This document shows positions 18,851 through 27,145 of a DNA stretch of 64,000 nt, in pieces. The notes beneath the pieces were generated by a model. It was not told where the DNA came from. It did not search any database and worked only from the letters and a program-made list of their open reading frames with translations. The stretch covers positions 29,130-93,129 of the forward strand of contig NZ_JAPHPW010000018.1 of assembly GCF_026241515.1 (NCBI RefSeq), given 5' to 3'. Origin of the DNA: Vibrio sp. 14G-20 (GTDB taxonomy: Bacteria; Pseudomonadota; Gammaproteobacteria; Enterobacterales; Vibrionaceae). The position numbers and the translations under genes were made by a program. Numbering within the stretch: the stretch's first letter is position 1; each line of letters starts with the position of its first letter.

Positions 18851-20590
18851 ATGACTTGTACTAAATTTAAATTAACAACAGTTGCAGCATTAGTTTTTGC
18901 TGCAACTAATGCCAATGCAGCGCTTTATAAGGTAGTTGAAGTTACTCCTTCGATTACCGGTGCATCTGAAATCTATGGTGTGGCGATACAACCTGGTGTT
19001 GCGACAGACGGAACGAATGAGCTTCCGTTGGGTTGCTTCGATTCACTTGCGACCAACTGTACCGATAGTACATTTAAACTTGCTGGTGAAACTCGCAACA
19101 CTGTTGAAGGCGTTAGTTATCGTGAAGAAGTACCATTTGCGATGGATGCATCATTTGGATACATCCAAGAGTATGACGATTTTGAGAATTATTGTTATCG
19201 GGAACTTAGATATTCAACTTGTGAAAGCTGGGCTTCTAAGCGCTGGTCTACCTGGAGCAAGGAGAGAAATGATCTTAGTTATCTGAATGCAAAAGCTTTT
19301 ATTGAAGACGGAATTGAGTTTAATTCTACTAATACCGTAATAAACTCGTTAGACGAAAATGTTAACCCTATAGGTATCAAATCTAACGGAAGTGACCTTC
19401 GTAATACAGCAATCGTAACGACAGCTCCTCCTTCAGATAACGGTTCTGAGACTAGGGCATGGGGCAGTTTAATCGTAGGGAGTACTACATATAATTTTGG
19501 TAGTATTTCTACTAATCAAACTAATGATGATGGTGCTGTATTTAGTTCTAAAGCGGCTATATGGGATGATGTTACGACAAAAGAGATCAACTGGATTAGA
19601 GGCGGCAACGCGCAACAAGGAGAGTATTTAGCACAAGGTAGTATGCGTTCATTAACTGTAGGTCCAGAAAGCGATACTGTTCCTACAGAAGTCTTTTATG
19701 GTGTAGGGTATAATACCGAAGACGGAAATGGCGATTTACAAGATATGAATGCTAGTATTTTCAAAAGTGATAGCCTCGATTTATCTTCAGCTTCTTGGAC
19801 TACTACACAGGTCTCTAACGTACGAGTTAATTCGGGATCATCAAATGATGACGCTCGATATAGTAATTCTGTAGTTACTGACATCAATAGCAACTTGTTT
19901 GCTATTGGCTACGCGAAGCGAAATGGATATGTCCCTGAAAGCGGTAGTGCAGCTAACAAAGCTTTCTTTGTTAAAGATGCTTCTAACCCTAGCGCAACAT
20001 TCTTGTCTGGGGGGATTTTCTTCACTGGATCTGGTGGTGAAGCAAAAGCGGTCAATAACTTTAATGAATTTGTCGGTCAGATTGATGCAGAGACAATTCG
20101 TGAGGTCGATGGAAGCCAACGTCGCCATCGTGGTTTTATTTATCCATACAAATCAGATGATGTTGCTGGTACGTTGACAGAGCGCTATGAAGGTGTGTTC
20201 CGTAGTAAGGCTTGGTGGATAGATGATCTAACAAACGGTGCAAACGTAGATGGGCAAGATTACTCTGATGCTAACAACCACTTCCGTATTATCGATGCTT
20301 CTGATATTAACGATGCAGGCGTTATTTCAGCAACCGCTATTAAGTGTACTGTAAATGGTACTGCGCAATCGTATGACACAACTGCACATAACTCATACTG
20401 TGGTGGAGCTGCTTCCAATGCAGTTGAAGAGGTTGTTGCTGTTAAATTGATACCTATTAAAGGTGCAGGCGAAACCGATATACATACTCGCAGTACGGAC
20501 ACAGAAAAAGTTGATCGCCAAGGCGCTGGCCTGGGGTTGTTAACTTTGACTGTGCTTGGTCTGTTAGGGTTCCGTCGAAAATTTAAATAA
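18851..20590 (+). CDS. DUF3466 family exported protein with GlyGly-CTERM-like tail
   Basis: A 579-aa exported protein. It has an N-terminal signal peptide (LTTVAALVFAATNANA, residues 1-23) and long Asn/Ser/Asp-rich beta-type sequence. The C-terminal tripartite tail has a Gly-rich motif (RQGAGLGLL), a hydrophobic helix (TLTVLGLLGF) and a basic end (RRKFK). That architecture is the GlyGly-CTERM sorting signal processed by rhombosortase in Vibrio and relatives. Release of DUF3466 proteins to the surface by this route is inference. It begins 9 bp after uup, so it is transcribed with or close to it. Function is unknown. Confidence 0.8.
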   Translation: MTCTKFKLTTVAALVFAATNANAALYKVVEVTPSITGASEIYGVAIQPGVATDGTNELPLGCFDSLATNCTDSTFKLAGETRNTVEGVSYREEVPFAMDASFGYIQEYDDFENYCYRELRYSTCESWASKRWSTWSKERNDLSYLNAKAFIEDGIEFNSTNTVINSLDENVNPIGIKSNGSDLRNTAIVTTAPPSDNGSETRAWGSLIVGSTTYNFGSISTNQTNDDGAVFSSKAAIWDDVTTKEINWIRGGNAQQGEYLAQGSMRSLTVGPESDTVPTEVFYGVGYNTEDGNGDLQDMNASIFKSDSLDLSSASWTTTQVSNVRVNSGSSNDDARYSNSVVTDINSNLFAIGYAKRNGYVPESGSAANKAFFVKDASNPSATFLSGGIFFTGSGGEAKAVNNFNEFVGQIDAETIREVDGSQRRHRGFIYPYKSDDVAGTLTERYEGVFRSKAWWIDDLTNGANVDGQDYSDANNHFRIIDASDINDAGVISATAIKCTVNGTAQSYDTTAHNSYCGGAASNAVEEVVAVKLIPIKGAGETDIHTRSTDTEKVDRQGAGLGLLTLTVLGLLGFRRKFK

Positions 20591-20602
20591 TTTTATCTCT
20601 TG

Positions 20603-20638
20603 AGCCCGAGTTCACAATTTTGAACTCGGGCTTTTTTT
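20603..20638 (+). terminator. Rho-independent terminator
   Basis: A perfect 12-bp stem (AGCCCGAGTTCA/TGAACTCGGGCT) with a 6-nt loop and seven T follows the DUF3466 gene. Confidence 0.92.
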
Positions 20639-20751
20639 CGCCTTGAGAAAAATGAAAATTTGACCGATTGTTAAAGTTGGAGTCACAAAAACTCCGCGAA
20701 GTTGTAATCATTGTATGTTAGTAAATGGAACACCCGTATGAGGACTGCACT

Positions 20752-20925
20752 ATGAAGAGACAAAAGCGTGATCGACTAGAACGAGCACAATCTCAAGGCT
20801 ACAAGGCTGGTTTAAATGGACGATCGCAAGAAGCTTGTCCATATAGCCAAATGGATTCTCGGTCTTATTGGTTAGGTGGATGGCGTGATGCCAAAGATGA
20901 CAAGCAATCAGGTCTCTATAAGTAG
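20752..20925 (+). CDS. rmf: Ribosome modulation factor
   Basis: RMF binds 70S ribosomes in stationary phase and dimerises them into inactive 100S particles. The 57-aa basic protein matches the family end to end: MKRQKRDRLERAQSQGYKAG, then ACPY and RSYWLGGWRDA. I use the ATG at 20752, because the upstream in-frame residues are not part of the family. It is monocistronic and lies next to fabA (convergent), the usual rmf-fabA neighbourhood in gammaproteobacteria. Confidence 0.95.
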   Translation: MKRQKRDRLERAQSQGYKAGLNGRSQEACPYSQMDSRSYWLGGWRDAKDDKQSGLYK

Positions 20926-21107
20926 ATAGGGCGAAAAGAATTAAAGGCCAGGGCTCCATTGTCTGTTGATTACAACGGCTGGAGCCTTGTTAGTTTCATA
21001 CGAGTACCAAGATTCCCAGAGAGCTATAAAGTACTATAGTTTAGTTATTATAAGAGCGTATTGCTGGTGGATTTAACCTATTCCACTCATAAGTCTTGAT
21101 ACCTTAA

Positions 21108-21122
21108 TGCACTATAACTAAA
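21108..21122. repeat. Copy of the TGCRCTRTAACT intergenic motif
   Basis: TGCACTATAACTAAA lies between rmf and fabA. Identical bases recur at 24825-24839, and related forms occur at 26222-26237 (TGCGCTGTAACTTTAT) and 27932-27947 (TGCACTGTAACTTATT), all outside genes. Function unknown. Confidence 0.4.
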
Positions 21123-21137
21123 TTTATTAAAATGAAA

Positions 21138-21164
21138 ATAAAGCAGCCATGGGCTGCTTTATTA
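21138..21164 (-). terminator. Terminator of fabA (works in both directions)
   Basis: AATAAAGCAGCC pairs with GGCTGCTTTATT, flanked by A and T runs, between the convergent rmf and fabA genes. Confidence 0.85.
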
Positions 21165-21181
21165 AAAATCTAACTAACGGA

Positions 21182-21697
21182 TTAAAATGCTGACGTATCT
21201 TGGAAAAGGCCAACTTTCAGATCTTTAGCAACATAGATCTCTTTACCATCAACAAGTACGCGACCATCCGCAAGTCCCATCACTAGGCGACGGTTAACAA
21301 CACGCTTCATGTGGATCTCGTAAGTTACTTTTTTCGCTGTAGGTAGAATTTGACCAGTGAATTTCACTTCGCCAACACCTAGAGCACGACCTTTACCTTC
21401 GCCACCAACCCAACCAAGGTAGAAGCCAACAAGCTGCCACATTGCGTCAAGACCTAGACAACCAGGCATTACTGGGTCACCCGGGAAGTGACAATCGAAG
21501 AACCATAGGTCAGGAGTAATATCCAGCTCAGCAAGAACTAAACCTTTACCGTAATCACCTTCAGTTTCAGACATCTTAGTGATGCGATCCATCATTAGCA
21601 TGTTCGGTGCTGGTAGTTGAGGGCCTTGTGGCCATAGTTCGCCTTGGCTTGATGCTAGAAGCTCTTCGCGAGTGTAAGAATCACGTTTGTTTTGCAT
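21182..21697 (-). CDS. fabA: 3-hydroxydecanoyl-ACP dehydratase/isomerase FabA
   Basis: FabA dehydrates 3-hydroxydecanoyl-ACP and isomerises the product to cis-3-decenoyl-ACP, the branch point to unsaturated fatty acids. With the start at the second ATG (21697), where the family N-terminus (MQNKRDSYTREELL) begins, the 171-aa protein places the catalytic His at residue 70 (DCHFPGDPVMPGC). The catalytic Asp is at 84 (GLDAMWQL), exactly as in E. coli. A palindrome at 21732-21749 upstream resembles a FabR operator. The gene is divergent from nothing and convergent with rmf. Confidence 0.96.
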   Translation of the reverse strand: MQNKRDSYTREELLASSQGELWPQGPQLPAPNMLMMDRITKMSETEGDYGKGLVLAELDITPDLWFFDCHFPGDPVMPGCLGLDAMWQLVGFYLGWVGGEGKGRALGVGEVKFTGQILPTAKKVTYEIHMKRVVNRRLVMGLADGRVLVDGKEIYVAKDLKVGLFQDTSAF

Positions 21698-21731
21698 TAT
21701 CAATTACTCCGATTTTTGATAGGTGCATATT

Positions 21732-21749
21732 AGTGAACAGGTGTACGCT
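21732..21749. promoter_or_regulatory. FabR-like operator upstream of fabA
   Basis: AGTGAACAGGTGTACGCT is an 18-bp imperfect palindrome (AGyGwACA / TGTwCrCT) 35 bp upstream of the fabA start codon. It resembles the FabR repressor site known upstream of fabA and fabB in gammaproteobacteria. Assignment is by recollection of the consensus, not a matrix scan. Confidence 0.55.
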
Positions 21750-21767
21750 AAACAAGTCCGATCAGTA

Positions 21768-23420
21768 CTAGACAAACCAGTTTTTAATGCGTCCAACGAT
21801 TCCAATAGGGTGCTCATGTCTTTCAAAGTTTTCAATACGTTCCGCGATTTTACTCAGAACGCTTTCTTGTTCATCGTCTCTAAATGGCTTGTTCATAATG
21901 AGAGGAATTGCTTCGTCTACATTAGACACAGACCAAATATGGAATTCTTCATTCTTAATGCTTTCAATAAGGTCAGGCTTCAATGCAAGGTGCCTTAGAT
22001 TCGATCTAGGAAGGATCACGCCTTGTTCACCAGTTAAGCCGTTGTGCTTACACACATGGTAGAAGCCTTCGATTTTCTCGTTTAGCCCGCCAACAGCTTG
22101 TACACGACCAAATTGGTCAACTGCACCAGTAACCGCAATTTGTTGATTGATAGGGTATTCAGACAAAGCACTCACTAGAGAACAAAGTTCAGCAAGAGAA
22201 GCACTATCGCCGTCTACTTCGCAGTACGATTGCTCAAACACAACAGAAGCAGCGTATGGCAACGGATCTTCAAGGTTTAGTGCGCTGCTCACAAATGCTT
22301 GCATGATCATCATACCTTTAGCATGAAGATTACCGCCCAGCTCGGCTTTGCGCTCTACGTCGGCAATGTCACCATCACCAAAGTGAATAACGCAGGAAAT
22401 TCGTGCAGGTTCACCATAAGAGATCGGGTGTCCTGGAACATCGATAACCGTCAGGCCATTAACTTGGCCAACTTGTTCACCCTCGGTTTCGATAATGACT
22501 TGGCCATCTCGAATATCATCCAGAGCGCGTTCTGGTAAGTACGATTCACGGTTGTATTTGTGCTGTTGAGCTTGTTGGATATGGTGAATATCAATCTCAC
22601 CATTGTCGGCTTCAATAAGAGCTTCGTTCAATAACGCATTGTGCCAAATAGGGCATAATGGAATATAGCTCTGATCTTCAGTCTCTCTTGCTCCGGCAGT
22701 AAGAATGCCCGTCAACGCTTGTTGTGTGATGGTTGGCAGTTCATAGCGTTGTTGAAGCCACTTAAGGTAACCAAGATACTGAGTCAAAGTCTCTTCAGAG
22801 AGCTTGATATCTTGTTCAATTTCGCTAAATAGGCAAAAACCGGTTTGAATATCGCTGTCTAGATAATCAAGGTCAGCTAATTGAGCTCTGTCTCCAACCA
22901 CAATCAACTTAATGTTGTAAGTCAGAGGTAAAGTTGGGGATTGGTTTAAGTGCTCAGGATTGCTGCTGATAGGCTCTACTGCCTCACCAAGCAGTGCTGA
23001 TTTAAGCAGCAACCAGCTTCCAGGATTCGCTAAGATCAAGTTAGCTGAAACGATCAAATAGCCGTTGTTTGCTCTAGCCAGTAGGCCGGGTTTTGTCGCA
23101 ATAACCTTACCGTCTTTCGATTGAACTTGGTCAAACAGAGAGACAGCATTTAAAGACTCAGTTTTTATAACCGGTAGAGAGTGATCATCTAAAGCAGTGA
23201 CTAGAGATTCAACAATCATTTGACGATAGATCGAATTGTCCGGAGCGTTTACAAGTAAAACACGCGAAAGGTTAGACAAACGGACAAAGCGGGTTAGCGC
23301 ATCTTTGAATCTATGTTGAATATCTGAAAACGGGAAAGGCGAGATGTCAGGGAATTGCTCTAATTGAGCGCTATATTCGTCGTACTGAGGCGTAACATGT
23401 CGCCAATCTACTTGAGTCAT
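21768..23420 (-). CDS. LonH/YcbZ-type Lon-related protease
   Basis: A 550-aa protein related to E. coli YcbZ (LonH), encoded next to fabA as in E. coli. The N-terminal half is a degenerate AAA+ ATPase-like region. Instead of a Walker A it has LLVNAPDNSIYRQM, but it keeps the LLARANNGYLIVSANLIL segment typical of the LonB-type sensor region. The C-terminal domain is a Lon protease fold with the catalytic serine in EVDGDSASLAELCSL and the lysine in VGGLNEKIEGFYHVC. Peptidase activity is plausible, whereas ATP hydrolysis looks unlikely. Cellular substrates are not established. Confidence 0.9.
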   Translation of the reverse strand: MTQVDWRHVTPQYDEYSAQLEQFPDISPFPFSDIQHRFKDALTRFVRLSNLSRVLLVNAPDNSIYRQMIVESLVTALDDHSLPVIKTESLNAVSLFDQVQSKDGKVIATKPGLLARANNGYLIVSANLILANPGSWLLLKSALLGEAVEPISSNPEHLNQSPTLPLTYNIKLIVVGDRAQLADLDYLDSDIQTGFCLFSEIEQDIKLSEETLTQYLGYLKWLQQRYELPTITQQALTGILTAGARETEDQSYIPLCPIWHNALLNEALIEADNGEIDIHHIQQAQQHKYNRESYLPERALDDIRDGQVIIETEGEQVGQVNGLTVIDVPGHPISYGEPARISCVIHFGDGDIADVERKAELGGNLHAKGMMIMQAFVSSALNLEDPLPYAASVVFEQSYCEVDGDSASLAELCSLVSALSEYPINQQIAVTGAVDQFGRVQAVGGLNEKIEGFYHVCKHNGLTGEQGVILPRSNLRHLALKPDLIESIKNEEFHIWSVSNVDEAIPLIMNKPFRDDEQESVLSKIAERIENFERHEHPIGIVGRIKNWFV

Positions 23421-23609
23421 TTAAGTTTCTGATTATGATAATGAGGTAGCGAGTATATAGAAAAACCGATCTCGCTTGTAGCTCTATGTTGTAGTTACTA
23501 ATCACTAAGCTAATATAAGTATGATCTTGGTCTATTCTTCCAAGACAATAATTGTCAAATAGCCCATTCTGGGTTACGCTGTCACTAGGATTAACTCTCG
23601 AGATTAGAC

Positions 23610-24065
23610 ATGAAATATCAGCAACTTGAAAACTTGGAATGTGGTTGGAAATGGAACTATCTGGTTAAAAAATGGAAAGAAGGTGAGTCGATCACCTGCC
23701 ACATTGATTCAAGTGAAGCTGACGTTGCTGTTAAAGCCTTATTGAAGCTAGAACATCAACCTACAGGTGTCCTTGAGTGGATATCTAACAACATGTCTCC
23801 TGAGCTCGATAACAAGCTTAAACAAGCGATCAGAGCTAAGCGAAAACGCCACTTCAATGCTGAACAAGTTCACACAAAGAAGAAATCAATAGACCTTGAT
23901 TACCGTGTATGGGAAAAGCTATCTCAACGAGCGAATGAGCTAGGCTGTACGCTATCTGACGCCATCGAGTATTTGGTTAGCGAAGCGTCCCGTAGTGAAC
24001 AGGCGAGCAAAACAGTAACCAGTCTCAAAGAAGACTTAAGCAAGCTTCTTTCTGACGATAAATAA
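23610..24065 (+). CDS. matP: Terminus macrodomain organiser MatP
   Basis: MatP binds matS sites (GTGACRNYGTCAC) in the replication terminus and holds the Ter macrodomain together at the divisome. The 151-aa product matches the family from the N-terminal four-helix region (MKYQQLENLECGWKWNYLVKKWKEGE) to the ribbon-helix-helix DNA-binding part (KKKSIDLDYRVWEKLSQRANELGCTLSD). The C-terminal coiled coil is short. A matS sequence and the dif site occur elsewhere in this window. The position divergent from the LonH gene matches the E. coli ycbZ-matP order. Confidence 0.95.
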   Translation: MKYQQLENLECGWKWNYLVKKWKEGESITCHIDSSEADVAVKALLKLEHQPTGVLEWISNNMSPELDNKLKQAIRAKRKRHFNAEQVHTKKKSIDLDYRVWEKLSQRANELGCTLSDAIEYLVSEASRSEQASKTVTSLKEDLSKLLSDDK

Positions 24066-24088
24066 TCATCAACAGTAGTGGTGACATT

Positions 24089-24397
24089 ATGATGTACGTA
24101 ATCTTAATCGGTGCGGCGTTGGTCTTTTGGTTAGTTGCTGTTGATCGACCGGTATTAAAAATCAAATTTAGCGACGGAGCGATCAAACAAGTTAAAGGTC
24201 ATCTTCCACCGAGCTTTAAGCACAACCTTCAAGAAATTGGCCACAACAACGCCTTTAAAGGTGAGTTAAAAGTGTATGCAAAACGCTCTGGCTACAACCT
24301 CAAATTTACTAAAGATGTGCCTAAAAACGTACAGCAACGTATTCGTAACGTGTTCCCACATAATGGTTTTAAGTCTAAAGGCTCAAAGAAAGCGTAG
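24089..24397 (+). CDS. DUF3634 family single-pass membrane protein
   Basis: A 102-aa protein with one N-terminal membrane helix (MYVILIGAALVFWLVAV) followed by a basic cytoplasmic domain (KIKFSDGAIKQVKGHLPPSFKHNLQEIG, then KNVQQRIRNVFPHNGF). This is the DUF3634 pattern, common in Vibrio and Shewanella with no known function. Two adjacent ATGs are possible; the second (24092) may be the true start. It lies 23 bp after matP and may share its transcript. Confidence 0.75.
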   Translation: MMYVILIGAALVFWLVAVDRPVLKIKFSDGAIKQVKGHLPPSFKHNLQEIGHNNAFKGELKVYAKRSGYNLKFTKDVPKNVQQRIRNVFPHNGFKSKGSKKA

Positions 24398-24502
24398 TCG
24401 TTGAGATTTACGCGTTAGCTGGTCAATCCTCATACTAAGTTAATCCTTCATTTTCCTTGAATTTCCGCATACTGTTCTCACCTTCAACAAAGAGAGAGCA
24501 GT

Positions 24503-24814
24503 ATGAGATATCTAATATTCCTATTGTGTTTTTTATCCCCAGTTGCTTTTGCCGACGATGCGTTGGTTAATCCCATAGCTAAAAAAATCAAAGTCACCGT
24601 CATGAAAGGGCTCAACAAGAGCAATGTTGATTTCGATGGTTATTGCGATCTTATGATTGAGATGAAGCACTCTAAAGGTTACGCAAGAATCAAAAAGGTG
24701 AGAACGTCTGGTGATAGCAACGTTTGCAAGCAGGCCAAAAAGTACTTGCCGAAGAAGAAAAGGTTCAAATACAGTTTTCCAGAAAAGTATATCCGGTTAC
24801 ATATCACGTATTAG
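24503..24814 (+). CDS. Small exported TolA C-terminal-like protein
   Basis: A 103-aa protein with a signal peptide (MRYLIFLLCFLSPVAFA) and a single small domain. The pattern NPIAKKIKVTVMKGLNKSNVDFDGYCDLMIEMKHS..GDSNVCKQAKKYLP resembles the third domain of TolA. The conserved elements are one cysteine in the C-x-L-x-I strand and a second in GDSxxCxxA, a probable disulfide. TolA domain III binds TolB, colicins and the pIII adsorption proteins of filamentous phages. A free periplasmic TolA-III-like protein near an inovirus integration site is suggestive, but its role is unknown. Confidence 0.65.
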   Translation: MRYLIFLLCFLSPVAFADDALVNPIAKKIKVTVMKGLNKSNVDFDGYCDLMIEMKHSKGYARIKKVRTSGDSNVCKQAKKYLPKKKRFKYSFPEKYIRLHITY

Positions 24815-24824
24815 CCGCTTACAG

Positions 24825-24839
24825 TGCACTATAACTAAA
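24825..24839. repeat. Copy of the TGCRCTRTAACT intergenic motif
   Basis: TGCACTATAACTAAA, identical over 15 bp to 21108-21122. It lies just after the TolA-like gene stop. Confidence 0.4.
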
Positions 24840-24958
24840 TAACCTTAATTTTATTGAAACAATTTCGTGAACCAATCTCTAATTTCTATTAATATTAGTT
24901 TTGTTATAAAGGCAAGATATATCGACACAAGAGCATTTACGGCAAAGGAAAGTCACGG

Positions 24959-26182
24959 TTGTTGTTAACAAATAAAAGTTATACCCCTGAAGTAGTTGAG
25001 ATCTCAAGAAAGGTCTCAATCAACGTTAAAGCTCGCTTTAATCGATGGTTAATCTCACCGAAATATAAGCTGCCGCAATCTACAGTAGACACGTTACTAA
25101 GTTTGGAAAATAGGTATTGTGATAGCGTCATATTTGATGAATCTGACCGCATATCTCACAACCAACGTATTCTACTGCGCTGTGAACAAGATAGAGTTAA
25201 TGCTCATCGTGAGAAAGTCGACGCGAAGCAACAAACCTTACGTTACGTTATCGATGATGTTAGTAATACAGCGTCGGCTCTAATGCTTGAGAAGCTTCAA
25301 GGCACATTAATAAGTTCGTTGTTTTCAGACTTGCCCGATTACAATCAGTTCGCTAGTGTTGCGTATTCACCATCTTTAAATTTTTCTAAGTTGCATAAGG
25401 TTTTAGAAACGAATCGGTTGTTGAGTTCAAATTTACTCGAATTTGTTTCCAATCCTGAGTTCAACGATAAATACGGTAGAAAGTCCAAGGTGACTCTCGA
25501 CCCTAAGGTTGCAGCACAACAGATTGGTATCGAAAACTGCCGTTTATTGTTTCCATTGCTAATGAGCCAAAAACTGATTAAGTGGAATGATGCAAATATT
25601 AAACACATTACACCTAAAGTTTGGCAACATTTAGTTGCGACTTCCAATGCAACACGAATTAGACTTCAAGAAACACCGGTTAAAGATCCTAACGTAGGCA
25701 TTTTACTTGGCGTGTTGAGAGTCCTACCTTTGTTTTTAATTTGTAACCACTTTTCTTCAACGTTTGAAGACGCATTGGTAAAAACGATGCTTGGTTATCG
25801 TGAAGCAAGTGACAAGCATGACGAATATTATGCTTGTACTGAGGTGATGCCAAACACACAGTTTCTCGAAGCAATGGTCGAGCAGCTAGAGCTTAAGCTA
25901 CTAAAAAATCTCGTTGAATTTATCGATTGGAGCCCGGGAAACCAGTTCATAAAGAAGGCACTTCTAGAGGAAGTGAATGACATTCCAGTACTTGAGCGAA
26001 CGGTTTATGGTGCAGCTTTGGCTCAAGGTAGAAAATATTCTGTTTTCGAGGCGTTAGATAATAGTGAACTATTTGACGTTAAACATCGACCTTATTGGTT
26101 TTCAACTGTTCAAATGTCTATAGCGACAATTGAGCAGATGCAAGATAAAGTTCTGGGAAAGCTTACGGTGAACATGCAATAA
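24959..26182 (+). CDS. HDOD domain protein
   Basis: A 407-aa protein whose middle part (about 130-330) is an HDOD domain, a catalytically inactive relative of HD phosphohydrolases used in signalling. Visible elements are LLEFVSNPEFN, KVAAQQIGIENCRLLFPLLMSQKLI and the helical segment up to ATSNATRIRLQET. The N-terminal 120 residues are a helical region with a CDS..DRISHNQRILLRCEQDRVNAHR stretch. The start is TTG, with AAAGGAAAG 7 nt upstream and no better ATG nearby. Metal-ligand HD pairs are absent. Partners are unknown. Confidence 0.8.
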   Translation: MLLTNKSYTPEVVEISRKVSINVKARFNRWLISPKYKLPQSTVDTLLSLENRYCDSVIFDESDRISHNQRILLRCEQDRVNAHREKVDAKQQTLRYVIDDVSNTASALMLEKLQGTLISSLFSDLPDYNQFASVAYSPSLNFSKLHKVLETNRLLSSNLLEFVSNPEFNDKYGRKSKVTLDPKVAAQQIGIENCRLLFPLLMSQKLIKWNDANIKHITPKVWQHLVATSNATRIRLQETPVKDPNVGILLGVLRVLPLFLICNHFSSTFEDALVKTMLGYREASDKHDEYYACTEVMPNTQFLEAMVEQLELKLLKNLVEFIDWSPGNQFIKKALLEEVNDIPVLERTVYGAALAQGRKYSVFEALDNSELFDVKHRPYWFSTVQMSIATIEQMQDKVLGKLTVNMQ

Positions 26183-26219
26183 AAAGAGAGAGTCGCATTA
26201 ATGTGGCTCTCTCTTTTTT
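26181..26219 (+). terminator. Terminator of the HDOD gene (bidirectional)
   Basis: AAAAGAGAGAG pairs with CTCTCTCTTTT through a long stem with small mismatches around CATTAATG, directly after the HDOD stop and facing the convergent DUF2971 gene. Confidence 0.8.
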
Positions 26220-26221
26220 GT

Positions 26222-26237
26222 TGCGCTGTAACTTTAT
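26222..26237. repeat. Variant copy of the TGCRCTRTAACT intergenic motif
   Basis: TGCGCTGTAACTTTAT lies immediately behind the HDOD terminator. It differs from the 21108 and 24825 copies at two bases in the core. Confidence 0.3.
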
Positions 26238-26281
26238 GTGAATATCTGGTTTGCCGCTAAAACAGTAGGATTAAACTCTAC

Positions 26282-26809
26282 CTAGCTGACCACTTCGAAG
26301 GTAAACGACTCTTGCTTTGCTATCGCGTGTTTAACAGGGATACCAAGGCGCTGGCAAGTCATCAGGACTTTTAACTTCCTATCGGCAGGAGCGTGCTCTG
26401 AGAGAATAACCGAGCTTAGGCATTCTCTATTAAGGTAGAGTTTATTTCCGATCATCTCATCGTTAGGTAATACCCAACGGTATTCCTTTTCATAGCGCCA
26501 ATTAGAATGCTTAATTTTGAATATCTCAGCTCCCAGTCTTGATGTTTGTAAACCACTTAGCGATGCCGGGCGGAACATATTCGGTTTATCTTCATACTGG
26601 ACTTCAAAACAGTTGAGATTGGCCTCGCCGTTATAGCAGTTGAGATCATACTCGATACACATGCCTTTAAAGTTGTCACCATACTGCGACCATAGTATTG
26701 GGTGGTCGCTCGACTGAGAGAAACACATGATCTTAAAGTTTTGTTGAAGCTCTTTGTTGATTACGTGGAGCGATCTGAACTTATAAAGTTTAGGCAACAT
26801 ATCAAACAC
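26282..26809 (-). CDS. DUF2971 family protein, N-terminally shortened
   Basis: A 175-aa DUF2971 protein. Family features are LYKFRSL at the N-terminus, then KIMCFSQSSDHPILWSQYGDNFKGMCIEYD, YEDKP, and HSNWRYEKEYRWV. Usual members are about 230-300 aa and have a stretch between the first two motifs (an NDPFD-like segment) of roughly 50 residues that is missing here. Only 15-20 residues separate LYKFRSL from CFSQ. The frame is intact and the start is in a normal context, so it may be a natural short form or an old in-frame deletion. DUF2971 genes are often found in defence and mobile islands, but function is unproven. Confidence 0.75.
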   Translation of the reverse strand: MFDMLPKLYKFRSLHVINKELQQNFKIMCFSQSSDHPILWSQYGDNFKGMCIEYDLNCYNGEANLNCFEVQYEDKPNMFRPASLSGLQTSRLGAEIFKIKHSNWRYEKEYRWVLPNDEMIGNKLYLNRECLSSVILSEHAPADRKLKVLMTCQRLGIPVKHAIAKQESFTFEVVS

Positions 26810-27145
26810 CTAGTTTACAAAATTGCCTGATGTTAACACTTTAATTTAATTTTAAAGATTGAATGCATAGCATTTGATTGCTCAATCACCAAATTTATTC
26901 ATATAACTGTTTGATAGATCAAAATTCAAACACGAAATAGTAGCCTGTTAAAGTGGCTTATTTTTCACTAAGGGTTAATGTTTCAGGCTGCAGCTTTAAA
27001 GAAAGATACAACGTAACTTTATTTATGGTTGAATTGTCTTGTTAAAGGTAAAGGTTGAGCTGGGAAAGGGAATTAGGTGACCAAAATTAAAGCCGAACTT
27101 TAAAAGCACGACTTTAGTTGTATTGAGCGTAAGGGTGAATCGAGT
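26810..27145. other. Intergenic, AT-rich
   Basis: 336 bp between the divergently and codirectionally placed DUF2971 and outer-membrane genes. It is A+T rich, with several TTAA runs. No ORF with a ribosome-binding site and no clear hairpin terminator was seen. Confidence 0.4.
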
